Assembly (NCBI RefSeq): GCF_009905375.1
Contig: NC_133653.1
Span: 98,527,852-98,591,851, forward strand
Direction of reading: 5' to 3'
DNA length: 64,000 nt
Origin: Apium graveolens
Taxonomy: Eukaryota; Streptophyta; Magnoliopsida; Apiales; Apiaceae
Under the pieces are notes generated by a model that did not search any database, was not told where the DNA came from, and was given only the letters and a program-made list of their open reading frames with translations. A program made the translations under genes and the position numbers. This document shows positions 46,251 to 58,419 of this stretch, one piece after another (position 1 is the stretch's first letter; the number at the start of each line of letters is the position of its first letter).

Positions 46251-48461
46251 GTTTAAAGTTATCGAATAAACCTTATTCGATTAATAGTTTGGAAAACTAT
46301 AACCATATATAAATAAATATATATATATATATATATCCATATCCATATATATACAAAATCTACTCGGGATCCTCGACTCCCGGTTTTAGAAAATATTTTC
46401 ACCTTTGGGTCCCTATACTAAGGGTATACGCAAATACCGCTTATCTCTAGCATAGGTATTATGCAACGAATAAGCATTTGAACCAACAGATATATATTTC
46501 AAGAATATGAAACAGGCATGCATATATACCATATCACATGCTACAATATATCGTAACATTTGCTAATATAAACATCATGCATCTATCGCAAGATAATGCA
46601 TATACATATATACATCACAACAACAGTATAACGGATAGAATACTTGCCTGAGCGACTGGGGTTACGAATGGCTCGGGACGAGTCTGGTAACCTATAAACA
46701 ACAAGTAAGTTGGAATTAAACCAAAGTCACTTGTAAATCTATACTTTAACTAACTTAGACTCTAACGCTTATTCTGCGCTTACTGATTCGCTTAAGTCAC
46801 TCGGGTACCCTCGGCTCCACCATTTTTAATAATTTAACCTTTACGAGTTTTAAAGCGATTCCTTCGCGAATGTCTTACCAACTGCCTAACACACTTACCA
46901 TAAATGTTTCATACATTAATTAACCCTTTTTGGTCTTTAACCTATGTTTCAAAGTAAGGCGAGGGAAAAAGTTTCGTTCGCGAAACGCCGTTACTTGAAA
47001 CGGTCGTTTCTCCTAAACCGTGCATCGGAATCGAACGAACTATATATCAAAACGAAGCTCGTAACATGAGCTACCTAAACATGGCAGTGGTCACAATCTA
47101 GCAGGGGGTCCTCGGGTCCTAATGTTATGCACAAAACAGTCTAAAGAAAATCGGACGTTACGACGGCTATGTTTACGCGATTACCAATATTTATACCACT
47201 CCAATTCTTTACCAATTCACTACAAACCACCCAACCATCATCAATACCTCAAACACAACTTATATCAAGGCAAAGTCAGTCCATAATCTCAAGGTTTTCC
47301 AACTTATTCAACCACAAACATGATCTACTAACCATAACTTAAGATTCATTAACCATTAACCAAGATTCATATCCAAAATCACCACAAATCCAACCAAACC
47401 ATCTATCATACATGGATCTTGCTATACATACATGGATATTTCTATATATACATTAATCCATCCATAAACTCATCAAAACTCAAAGTTCAAACTATAAGTT
47501 AAAGGTGAAAGTTGTTTATACCTCCTTGAAGCTTCCTAACACAACCCAAGAGCTTTGAATGCCTAAAAGAACCTTGATCCTTGCTTGTATAACCTTAATC
47601 TTTCATAAAAATTCAAGAAAACTAAAGTTATTTCTTGAAGGTTACTATTCACCATCTTCTTCCTTGATTTATAGAAAAAGATTGGCTTGGAATTAGAAGC
47701 TTAAACTTATAGGAAGTATGTAACTATCCATGGGGAAGCTTAGATAATTACCTTGCTAAATAGTAAGTGGTGGAGCTTGGATCTTCAAATTTTAAGAAAT
47801 GGGCCGAGAGCTAGCTTGGGAAGAAGATATTTTTGTGTTTTGTTTGATGAAAATGAAATGATTTGCTTGGTTGGTTGATTTTTGTGTTGTTTTTGGTTAA
47901 TGACTTAATTAACCTTGATTTTGTGTGGTTATAATTCAACCACACTTCCTTCCCTTCTATGTCATGCTTGTGTCACCTTGCACATGTCATTATGCTCCCA
48001 CTTGTCCACACCTTGTGGTTTGATGATGTCACAATCCCTGGCTTCTTGTACAAGCTTGTCTCTTGGTCACTTATTTGTTTTACGGTTCGCTTATCTTTCG
48101 TTCTCGTTTATCGTTTGAGGGATCATACCCGGGATCTTATTACTTAGGTTCCCTTAACCTTTCTCAATATATTATATTCCTTTTATGATCCTCTCCTATA
48201 ATCCTTTAATTTCAATCCTTTTTATCCTGTTACCTTATACTCAATTCTCTCCGTATCTTGTGGATTTCCGGGAAAAATCAAAGTGTTCGGAATTGGATTC
48301 TGACGATCTTTACATACACTTATATACCACATAGAGTACTAATAATATCCCATAAGATCAATAACAGAACCCCTACATAGCGTGGCATGAAAAGTTTTCT
48401 CGTTCAGCAAAAACACTATTCATAAGGGTTTCAAAATTTCTCAAAAATTGGGGTTATTACA

Positions 48462-48476
48462 GTCTCCCCTCCTTAA
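48462..48476 (-). other. Polypurine tract of element D
   Basis: On the minus strand TAAGGAGGGGAGAC abuts the LTR start at 48461. Confidence 0.8.
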
Positions 48477-48489
48477 AAAGGATTCCGTC

Positions 48490-49500
48490 CCGGAATCAGA
48501 TAGAAAACAAATGGGGATACTTTCTTAGCATTACACTTTCTAACTCTCGAGTCAATTTTCCACATTGTGGTTCTACCACCAAACTCTGCCTAGTTTGATA
48601 ATCCTTCTCCTAAGCACTTGTTCCTTTTCACTCTATAACCCTTCCTGGTTGCTCCATATAGGTTACGTCGGGTTGCATATCTATGCGCTTATATGCCCCT
48701 ATTTGACTGGCATCCGAATTACACTTCCTTAACATTGATACGTGGAACACGTTATGAACTTGCTACATATTCGGGGTTAGGGCTAGCTTATATGCTAACT
48801 TCCCAAACGTCTTAATATATCCAAGGGTCCAACAAATTGTAGACTTAGCTTTCCTTTCTTTCCGAACCTCATCAATCCTTTCCAAGGGATACCTATAACA
48901 TTACTAGGTCCCCTATTTCATACTCTTTATCCTTTCATGTCAAATCAACATACTTATCATGTCCATCTTGGGCTACTACCAGCCGTCCTCTGATTAGATC
49001 TATCATATCCTTGGTCCTTTGGACTACTGCGGGTCCAAGCATCTTGCGCTCTACAACTTCATCCTAACATAAGGGAGATCGACATTATCTTCCCTCAAGG
49101 ATCTCATAAGGCGACATCTCGATAATGACATATGATCTATTGTCGTAAGATAACTCAATCCGAATTAAGTGATCATTCCAAATTCTTTCAAGTCTATTGC
49201 ACAGACTCTCATTATAGCTTTTATCATTAGAGCTTCTGCTTCTCAATACCCATTCTTTTCCAGTTCGTAATCGCTACTACCTTCCGTTCCTAATATTATA
49301 CTGGTTATACTTTTGCTCGTTAGCGTTCTATAACCTTTTAATAACCACGTCAACCTTAGTATCACGAATGTGTTCCCATTCCGCATACTACCACCACTTT
49401 ATTACTCCTTTTTCAGTTGTTTCTATTTTCCAAAATTTGATCAATCAAATAGAAGTAAAGGAATTTGTTGAGAGATCACTATGATCATGAACACTTGTTA
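48490..49500 (-). pseudogene. Integrase C-terminal half and chromodomain remnant (element D)
   Basis: Minus-strand pieces align with F and G: IEMSPYEILEG (for the PYEALYG motif, about 49100), CAIDLKEF (about 49200) and the [13 protein letters not shown] region near 48740, all broken by stops and indels in every frame. The zinc-binding and first catalytic parts are not recognisable. Confidence 0.65.
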
Positions 49501-50600
49501 TATTGCATAGTTAGTACAGAAGGTGGCCAGCCTTTAGTACTTGACAAGCAATTAAACAATAGCTGGTATCCTACTCGGCTTCTATCACACAGATAGATAG
49601 TCATTCGGCAATACCTCCCCTTTTGGAAGGGTTGTTCTTCTCAGCTTACATGAAATGAAAAGAAGAGAAAAGAACGAACTGAAGAGAATTGTATATATGA
49701 AAAAAATATACTGCCACAAAATATCTGGCTTGGAACCTACCTCTGAACTATAGAGGTTTGTCATAGGAGAACAAAACATATACGTATTTATATCAGCATC
49801 AAGCATTATAGCCTCGTATTTCCCATGCCTAAATATTTTCGCTATCCCGTCCATCATTCTATGGACCCACACTCTTCCTTGAGCTTATACATAATCACCT
49901 TTGAAACTCCCTCGACATCGAAAATCGAATCTGGGATCTCATTCTAGACATCATCGTTACTTGAATTCTATGCTTGCACCGCAACCTTCCTCGTATAATA
50001 ATACGACTCTCTATTGATAAGAAAGAATAATTATTCACTAGGTAGATACTCTACTTAATTAGTCTATCAATGATAACTTATACACTACCACTACCCGATT
50101 AGTGGTACTCAATCTCAACACCCATTCCAATACAACTCTCACGGTTGTAATCAGCTCATTAATCGCAGAATCATTACTGCCTTACTATGGTCCACCACTG
50201 ACCTACTGTAGTCATTCATTTTCCATGAAGTCTTAATAACTAACCATACGGAGTCCATACATCTCGTATCTAATTCTCCTAAGGAGTTAACATAACCACC
50301 AATCACAATTCATGAAGAACACTCCAAACTCTGACGTACTTTCATGACATGAAGCAGATAAAATTTGCAGAAGAGTTTCGCTCAAAGCAACGATAGCAGG
50401 TTAATACCATTCTTAATCATATGCCTTCAATAGAAGACTTAACTCAAAGGTTTGTTTAGTCCTTTTTGAACTATGGTCCTGGCTTATCTCAAGATAGTAT
50501 CTTCTGAGATAGATAGCCCGCTCATGGCGATTACACGAATTAAACCTTTACTAACTACTATTACGGTTGGGTATTGCACAGTCATCAGAAGGAATGTCAA
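49501..50600 (-). other. Poorly recognisable interior of element D
   Basis: This should hold the integrase N-terminus and core by position, but I cannot match it with confidence. A 95-codon minus-strand frame at 49585-49872 has a hydrophobic stretch (IFFIYTILFSSFFSLLFI) and no recognisable family; I treat it as chance. Confidence 0.3.
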
Positions 50601-50910
50601 TCTTCCAAACCATAATACAACCTTCACAGTTTTAACCATCATCACTGTATTCCTTTGGCACAAGTGCCTATAATTATCCTCTTACCTTTAAAGTGTCGGC
50701 CACCTCTTTGGCCTTTCCTGATAGTACAATTTCCTTACAGTCAATGTCATTTTAACCACCTCCAAATAATTTTCTACCTCATTTCAATCACAGCTTATGT
50801 GAAGATGTATTCCTTAAAATCTGATGAGTAAAAAAAAATCACCATTTTTCCATAAGTTATTGCCTCAGTCTTTAGAGGTTAATCACTGTCACGACTGACT
50901 CTCAACTATA
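50600..50910 (-). pseudogene. RNase H remnant in its normal position (element D, second copy)
   Basis: The minus strand at about 50690-50850 aligns at the base level with the end of RNase H in G (13600-13760), including the counterpart of the tract encoding [14 protein letters not shown], but with many indels. It is more decayed than the copy at 52800-53600. Confidence 0.55.
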
Positions 50911-51950
50911 CTTAGAACATCTTTTATCTTAAGTCCTAATTGCCTAGAACAATTTCAACCTTTACTGGTTTGATCCATACTTTCTCGTGGTTTAACACGT
51001 GCCCCACTTGGCATCATTATAATTACGTCATATTTCCTTTATCCCCATTTCCATTCTTGAGAATTTTGAATATTACCTTTTTCCTTATAAAACCTCTAAG
51101 GTTATCCTTCAATCGTTCCTCCTGTATTCCCTAGATACAGGGCATATCACAATACCATTTACTAATAGTAGAACCATTGTCTATATACTTCTGAAGAATT
51201 TCTCCACTGATCCTTAAAGGTTATTATTACCTTAATCCTTTCCAATTCATACTGTCAAAACTCATACTATCCCTATTAAGGGTGAAATGCCAACCTTTAT
51301 GCATTCCCCTAGGATTCGTTTTAAGTTACCGATGTTCTATCCTTAATTCCACCTTTAAAAAGGTACAAGCATCCTTCCATGGATAAATAAAGTCATATAT
51401 CCCTGATATGGGTATCTTATTCAATCATTCCCACCTCGATAGTAAATGCCTAATTTCACAATAACATCTGTATACAAAATGAGGTTAATCAAAATGGCCT
51501 CCAAAAGATAACAACGGTTATCCGCTTTTCTTGCCTAATCTGGTAACGATAACATGGATGTTCTGGAAGATATTGGTCGTGTTCAACGTGAACTTCTTCT
51601 TAATAATTCCTTATTTACTTTTGTTGTTTATCTCAACAGTCACCTCAATGTTGGGATATCTTTCATATCTGGCATCTCCCTTTCTGGGTATCATGCCACC
51701 GGTCTTACACTTCACCTTCTTGAAGGTCACTTCCTTCATCCAATTTTCTTAATTTCTTACTTTCTTATCCCCTTAGTCTATCCGCGTCTCATTATTTATC
51801 CTTCGAATTATCTCAAGGTTTCCTCGAATCCTCCCAACTTACAGGGGATAAACTATATGCATCTCTCATGCCTTCAACCGTCAACTTTAACTCATGGTGA
51901 ATCACCCTCATCCTGACGATCATATACTTTTCTATTTCTATTAATAGGAG
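50911..51950 (-). pseudogene. Protease/RT remnant (element D)
   Basis: Weak base-level similarity to RT of F is seen near 51310-51420, around the counterpart of [10 protein letters not shown] and DLRLGYHQ. No catalytic motif survives and every frame is full of stops. The rest is assigned by position between gag and RNase H. Confidence 0.4.
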
Positions 51951-51959
51951 TCTTTAGGG

Positions 51960-52760
51960 TTTCCTCATACCCAACTCCCTTATCATTCCTCAAACTCTGT
52001 TGCCTTTTTATTCCTTTCCACTTCAATTCCTTTTTATTTTCCTTTCTCTTATCATTATTTCATGAACCAACACAACATAAGCATTGATTTCAAATATCCC
52101 GTCATTCTGGATTCGCGTCTTCAGAACGAATCTTAACAACTTTTACAGCTTAGATTCATAATTCATCATACTCGTCTGCCTTTGTTCTGGCTCTAAAGCT
52201 TTTACACTATTCCATAACCTTGGGAATTACGATCCCGAAAACAATTGGCTGAACTTTAATCAGTTTATTATAATCTCTTGCTCCGTGCCTTTCTTGGCCT
52301 TTCACCAGCGGGTGGTCTCTCTCTTGGGAGGGTAAGTGACAAAACAGTCTTTTGTGGTTCGTCAATCATTTAGAATCTCAAATGATTCATCTATTTCCTT
52401 TAGCCAGGCTCTTCCCTCGACTGGGTCAGCTTGTTCCTTGGAACTCTGAGAGCTTAGCGACTTAAAGGTCATGAAAGAATTTCCCACCGCACTGTCTCCT
52501 CAGAGTGGTGGTTGGGGATAATAGTCTAAGTTCTGTCTAGACAGGTCTATGAATTGCCGTATAGGAGTACCGTCTCGGGTCTCCTTTCCTTACTCGACTT
52601 TCTGTTTCCTTATTATGAAATGTTTCATCCTACTCCCCATAATCGGGGTCATCTTTTAATTTAAAATCCTCATTTTCCACTCCATTATGTCATGGGTTCC
52701 TTCTATCTTGATGGCGACCTCCCTGACTATCGCGTTCAGGGTTTGCTCTAAATCTTATTC
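51960..52760 (-). pseudogene. gag: gag remnant (element D)
   Basis: On the minus strand: FMTFKSLSSQSSKEQADP, then EGRAWLKEIDESFEIL (the capsid motif ANAWLKEIEKAF of G), TYPPKRE, MNYESKL and FEINAYVVLVHEIMI, ending in a Lys/Glu-rich stretch (REKENKKELKWKG). Stops and deletions interrupt every part, and no zinc knuckle was found. Confidence 0.7.
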
Positions 52761-52799
52761 CTCAACTATGGCTCTCATCTAAGTTCTCATCCTTACACT

Positions 52800-53600
52800 C
52801 TTGAACTTTCGGAACCCAAATTCTATAGGAATACCTCATTATTCCCTTATCATCTTTCTCGATATTAATCTTTTATCTAATTGTTGGCTCTCTACCTTCA
52901 TTCATAACTTTTTCTGGCACAATATGATCTTTTCCAATAATTCGGGCTGTATTGCAATCTCAAACAGCTTTTCGGTACCGGCTCCGGTTACCTTCACTTC
53001 TATTTCCATTTTCTCAAAATCTCTTATAAACTCTCCAAAAGGCATTATCATCTTGAGTCTCTCCTTTTTACTAAGGACATCAGCCACCATATTGGCTTTC
53101 CCCGAATGATAAAGAATCTCCCAATCATTATTCTTGGTTAGCTCTAACTGCCTCTTCTGGCATATGTTGAGCTCTTTGTGACGTGAAAATGTACTAGAGC
53201 ACTTATGGCTTAGGTAATTCTCGCACTTCTCTCCATACAAGTAGTGCCTCCAATCTTTAGGGTAAAACTATTGCAACGAGCCTAAGCTCATGGGCGGGGA
53301 TATCGAATTTCATATTACCTTAATTGTCTTGACGCAGACGCGATTATCTTGCTGCGCTAAGAAGCACCCTAATTCCTTATGCGAAGCGTCACTTACAAAT
53401 CACAAAATCTCCTTTTTCCATCCGGCAACGCCAACATAGGGGCCGTCACCAACCTTTGCTTCAGTTCTTAAAAGCTGTTCTCGCATTTCTCTGTCTATTC
53501 GAACTTCTCAGTCTTATGAGTAAGCCGCGTTAAAGGGGGCTACTATCTTTACAAATTTGAACGAACCTCCGGTAGTGATCGACCAATCCTACCTCTGGTA
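52800..53600 (-). pseudogene. Misplaced RT-RNase H-integrase linker segment upstream of gag (element D)
   Basis: The minus strand reads DHYRRFVQ (RT connection), then an RNase H domain with [52 protein letters not shown] (Asp kept), PELLEKIILCQKK and the linker DDKGIMRYSYRIWVPK. The frame 53240-52902 is open for 112 codons. In F and G this segment follows gag, protease and RT; here it lies between the leader and gag, and another RNase H remnant is found at the normal place. It looks like a fragment acquired from a related element. Confidence 0.75.
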
Positions 53601-54001
53601 GTTGACCTAACCATGGTCATCAATTCATCAGTGGCCCTTTATCCATTCTTGTCAGGATCCTCCATGGGATCCTCCTCAGCAACTATCCCTTCTAGGACAA
53701 CATCCTTAATATCAACATCATCCGGTCCTGCATTAGGACACTCTATCGGATCCACAATCCGATCTCCAATTAGTAATAAAATATCATCGCGCTGTTGCTC
53801 CTCAACCTCAGGGTTCGGAGTCCCGCTACTCTATACGATAACGAACTACGCTTCTATCGCTACATTTATAAGGGTTCCCATAAGGGTTTTAACTGTCAGT
53901 ACTACGTTAGGTAGTCCGACTATGAACTTGGCAAGAGTTCTTATTATCTTAGTGAACTTATTATCTTTACGTCCCATCATCTCTGAGGTTTATAACGCTT
54001 A
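53601..54001 (-). pseudogene. Leader of element D with degraded acidic frame
   Basis: A minus-strand frame from about 53980 reads MMGRKDNKFTKIIRTLA, VVLTVKTLMGTLINVAIEA, two stops, then SSGTPNPEVEEQQRDD and an acidic tail (VAEEDPMEDPD). It has no gag, protease or RT motif. Its place between PBS and gag is like that of the pre-gag ORF of F, but I see no sequence similarity. Confidence 0.4.
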
Positions 54002-54013
54002 GCTCTGATACCA
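54002..54013 (-). other. Primer binding site of element D (tRNA-Met type)
   Basis: On the minus strand TGGTATCAGAGC, a perfect match to the standard site, four bases after the LTR end. Confidence 0.9.
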
Positions 54014-54309
54014 TTTCTATAGCACCCCCAGATCCGGGGTCGGGGATCCGGGTCGTCACGGTCTTTCTTTCCACAATATCACTTCACTTAATTAATAATA
54101 AATAACCTTATGCTGTGACCCCACACTAACACACACCACAACCCGTTATAGTCTCAGAGATGAAATTTAAATAAGTACAAGTCTTTGAATCCACAATTTA
54201 AAAGTTATTACAACCCAAAATGATTACTTGATAAATTTACAGTTAATTGCCATTATCTGCCACAAGTTATAATTATACATAATTGATTCTCAAAAGTAGA
54301 TGGTCTGAT

Positions 54310-54537
54310 CTACAATAGATCTACCTCTGCAGCTATAGCATCTACAACATCAACGGGAAGACGCGGGACGCTTCCCACGCGCTTGCGCTGGGTCTGCTGG
54401 GGTCTGGCCATCTTTCCTAACTGTTGTTGTGTGATGAAGAAATAAAGCAAGGGTGAGCAGCAAGCCCACCAAAATAATATGTATAATGATTTACAATATA
54501 TGAGCCTACTCATAATACTCATGAAAGTCTTGGTCAA
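54310..54537 (-). other. Small 75-codon frame in the LTR of D (right copy)
   Basis: Same peptide as at 44498-44725. In the 5' LTR it lies about 290 bases before the PBS, where a leader transcript could include it. Confidence 0.2.
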
Positions 54538-55792
54538 AAGAAATGAACCAAGTTTGATATCTTAATGCGATGAAGTCGCAAAATATTCAGTATATATACA
54601 TATATACTTTTCAAAATATTGGAAGTCCTCTTCCATGCATAATATACACAAAGTCCCAGTGTATAACTGTATATAAAAAAAATATCGTTGCAAGGTGATC
54701 TCATATATCTAACCTTGTCTCAACGTTTTTCTGAAAATCTTTGTCATTCATAAGACAATTATTAATTAGATATAAGTTTAAAAGATGAGGTTACCAAATA
54801 CCCCAATATACTTATATCTTTCCCAATACTACTTGAACTACCACCGTTCAAGTTATAATCAGTTTCAAAAGTTCATCACATAGATGAGACTACAAGACAA
54901 GATTTGAATAGATTCAATCTTTGAAATATTATTGAATGAAATAAAGTTACGAGATACTTTATTTAGTCCCGATATATATATATCCACATATATATATCTC
55001 TTAAACATTTCCTGGAACCTCTGTTATGTAAAGTATGAACAGAGTTTGAAACATCCAATGAATTTTGGAAAGGAAAAGAATTTTGGCATAAACCCGATAT
55101 CTCGCTGATCAGGCAAAGATACCAATAAGTAACCTTTTCTACTAGTAGATGGACGAATTCCCCACTGGTCATCACCCTGGTCATAATTAAGACCTATGCT
55201 GGACTGCCACTCAGCCACTTATGCATTTGATGGACTCCCACTGAGCCACTTACACAATAATAGACCGTACCCCGGCCTGTCGCTTATGCCGACTCAATGA
55301 GAGGGGCTTACTTCCCGAACGTTGGGCAAGTAATCAATTCATTTACCAAATCTGCAACCTTGTTGCGAATATAAAATACACCACAGAGCCGGATTCCCCA
55401 GGTTTTGAGCGAGTATTTAAATCCCCTTAAAAGGAAGATCTTAAATATAAAAATGAGTTTTGGGATCCGCTCTGACTTTTAAAAATCATTTTGAAGACTC
55501 GAAAACACTTTAAAGAGTGTTTGGAGTAAGGCTGATTTAATGAAGTAAATCAGTCCCCAGAATATTTTAGAAAATGACTGAATATTATTATTTTAATTAA
55601 TATTCCCATAAAGAATAATCTTTATAAAAATAATTGAAGTAGAAGTTTTAAAACTTATACTTAAAACGAATATTAAATAACCAAAGATATACTTATATAA
55701 AAGTATTATCTTTATTTGAATAACCGAAAATAAGTTTGATTATTTACACCTTATTCTTTAATAAAATAAAGAATATACCTCAGCAAATAATC

Positions 55793-56062
55793 GGAGTCAT
55801 AGATCCTCAAATGAATATTCAAATAATATTCAATAAATAAAATACGCTGAGTCATAATACCTCGAATGAATATTATAAATAATATTCATTAAATAAAATA
55901 AAGGAGTCATACATCCTCAAATGAATATTCAAATAATATTCAATAAATAAATAAAAGGAGTCATAAGTCCTCGAATGAATATTCAAATAATATTCAATAA
56001 ATAATATAAAAGAGTCATAAGCCCTCGAATGATATTCGAAATAATATTCAATAATAAATAAA
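55793..56062. repeat. Five tandem units of about 54 bp in the LTR of D (right copy)
   Basis: Same five units as at 45981-46250. Confidence 0.85.
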
Positions 56063-58276
56063 GTTTAAAGTTATCGAATAAACCTTATTCGATTAATAGT
56101 TTGGAAAACTATAACCATATATAAATAAATATATATATATATATATCCATATCCATATATATACAAAATCTACTCGGGATCCTCGACTCCCGGTTTTAGA
56201 AAATATTTTCACCTTTGGGTCCCTATACTAAGGGTATACGCAAATACCGCTTATCTCTAGCATAGGTATTATGCAACGAATAAGCATTTGAACCAACAGA
56301 TATATATTTCAAGAATATGAAACAGGCATGCATATATACCATATCACATGCTACAATATATCGCAACATTTGCTAATATAAACATCATGCATCTATCGCA
56401 AGATAATGCATATACATATATACATCACAACAACAGTATAACGGATAGAATACTTGCCTGAGCGACCGGGGTTACGAATGGCTCGGGACGAGTCTGGTAA
56501 CCTATAAACAACAAGTAAGTTGGAATTAAACCAAAGTCACTTGTAAATCTATACTTTAACTAACTTAGACTCTAACGCTTATTCTGCGCTTACTGATTCG
56601 CTTAAGTCACTCGGGTACCCTCGGCTCCACCATTTTTAATAATTTAACCTTTACGAGTTTTAAAGCGATTCCTTCGCGAATGTCTTACCAACTGCCTAAC
56701 ACACTTACCATAAATGTTTCATACATTAATTAACCCTTTTTGGTCTTTAACCTATGTTTCAAAGTAAGGCGAGGGAAAAAGTTTCGTTCGCGAAACGCCG
56801 TTACTTGAAACGGTCGTTTCTCCTAAACCGTGCATCGGAATCGAACGAACTATATATCAAAACGAAGCTCGTAACATGAGCTACCTAAACATGGCAGTGG
56901 TCACAATCTAGCAGGGGGTCCTCGGGTCCTAATGTTATGCACAAAACAGTCTAAAGAAAATCGGACGTTACGACGGCTATGTTTACGCGATTACCAATAT
57001 TTATACCACTCCAATTCTTTACCAATTCACTACAAACCACCCAACCATCATCAATACCTCAAACACAACTTATATCAAGGCAAAGTCAGTCCATAATCTC
57101 AAGGTTTTCCAACTTATTCAACCACAAACATGATCTACTAACCATAACTTAAGATTCATTAACCATTAACCAAGATTCATATCCAAAATCACCACAAATC
57201 CAACCAAACCATCTATCATACATGGATCTTGCTATACATACATGGATATTTCTATATATACATTAATCCATCCATAAACTCATCAAAACTCAAAGTTCAA
57301 ACTATAAGTTAAAGGTGAAAGTTGTTTATACCTCCTTGAAGCTTCCTAACACAACCCAAGAGCTTTGAATGCCTAAAAGAACCTTGATCCTTGCTTGTAT
57401 AACCTTAATCTTTCATAAAAATTCAAGAAAACTAAAGTTATTTCTTGAAGGTTACTATTCACCATCTTCTTCCTTGATTTATAGAAAAAGATTGGCTTGG
57501 AATTAGAAGCTTAAACTTATAGGAAGTATGTAACTATCCATGGGGAAGCTTAGATAATTACCTTGCTAAATAGTAAGTGGTGGAGCTTGGATCTTCAAAT
57601 TTTAAGAAATGGGCCGAGAGCTAGCTTGGGAAGAAGATATTTTTGTGTTTTGTTTGATGAAAATGAAATGATTTGCTTGGTTGGTTGATTTTTGTGTTGT
57701 TTTTGGTTAATGACTTAATTAACCTTGATTTTGTGTGGTTATAATTCAACCACACTTCCTTCCCTTCTATGTCATGCTTGTGTCACCTTGCACATGTCAT
57801 TATGCTCCCACTTGTCCACACCTTGTGGTTTGATGATGTCACAATCCCTGGCTTCTTGTACAAGCTTGTCTCTTGGTCACTTATTTGTTTTACGGTTCGC
57901 TTATCTTTCGTTCTCGTTTATCGTTTGAGGGATCATACCCGGGATCTTATTACTTAGGTTCCCTTAACCTTTCTCAATATATTATATTCCTTTTATGATC
58001 CTCTCCTATAATCCTTTAATTTCAATCCTTTTTATCCTGTTACCTTATACTCAATTCTCTCCGTATCTTGTGGATTTCCGGGAAAAATCAAAGTGTTCGG
58101 AATTGGATTCTGACGATCTTTACATACACTTATATACCACATAGAGTACTAATAATATCCCATAAGATCAATAACAGAACCCCTACATAGCGTGGCATGA
58201 AAAGTTTTCTCGTTCAGCAAAAACACTATTCATAAGGGTTTCAAAATTTCTCAAAAATTGGGGTTATTACATCATT

Positions 58277-58419
58277 CGAGAGCATATAACGAATAGAATT
58301 GTGGAACTTCATTATGTTCCCACAACGGACCAAATTGCAGACTTTTCACGAAACCACTTGATGAAGTTACCTTCAATAAGTTGGTTAGTGAACTTGGCAT
58401 GTTGAATTTGTCCAATTAA
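58277..58419 (+). pseudogene. pol: C-terminal end of pol of element B
   Basis: It continues RNase H in frame after the duplication (RIVELHYVPTTDQIAD). One base is missing in the run after GCAGAC (about 58338-58342), so the conserved end of the copia RNase H is out of frame. In the shifted frame the segment ends NLSN and TAA at 58417-58419. Confidence 0.85.

Larger units (their letters stand above)
44206..48461 (-). repeat. 3' LTR of element D (left copy)
   Basis: It is 4256 bases. On the minus strand it starts TGTAATAACCCC at 48461 and ends GTGTTACA at 44206. It contains five tandem units, a (TA)n microsatellite near 46310-46335 and a GC-rich small frame. Terminal hairpin: GTAAC (44207-44211) with GTCAC (44243-44247, one wobble pair on the RNA strand), and CCCAGATC (44215-44222) with GATCCGGG (44233-44240). 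Confidence 0.95.
44206..58271 (-). mobile_element. Element D: chromovirus with near-identical LTRs and decayed, rearranged interior
   Basis: A 14,066-base minus-strand element in RNase H of B, flanked by tcatt (44201-44205 and 58272-58276). LTRs are 4256 and 4254 bases. Reading side by side I found about five substitutions and one 2-bp microsatellite difference, so insertion was very recent. The internal 5.5 kb has no intact gene. From the PBS (minus strand) the order is: leader with acidic frame, RT-RNase H segment, gag remnant, protease/RT remnant, second RNase H remnant, integrase remnant, PPT. It is chimaeric and must have moved using proteins from another element. Confidence 0.95.
54018..58271 (-). 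repeat. 5' LTR of element D (right copy)
   Basis: It is 4254 bases, nearly identical to 44206-48461. Differences seen: two within the last five bases next to the PBS (tatagc for tgtaac on the plus strand), one near 54457, one near 56363, one near 56466, and a 2-bp shorter (TA)n tract. It carries the same tandem units and small frame. Confidence 0.95.

Noticed and set aside
46310..46335. (TA)n tract as a promoter TATA region
   Set aside because: Simple microsatellite that differs by 2 bp between the LTRs; no evidence for a transcription start there.
49585..49872. 95-codon minus-strand frame with a hydrophobic segment in D
   Set aside because: It sits in a decayed integrase region, has no family resemblance and no partner copy to compare.
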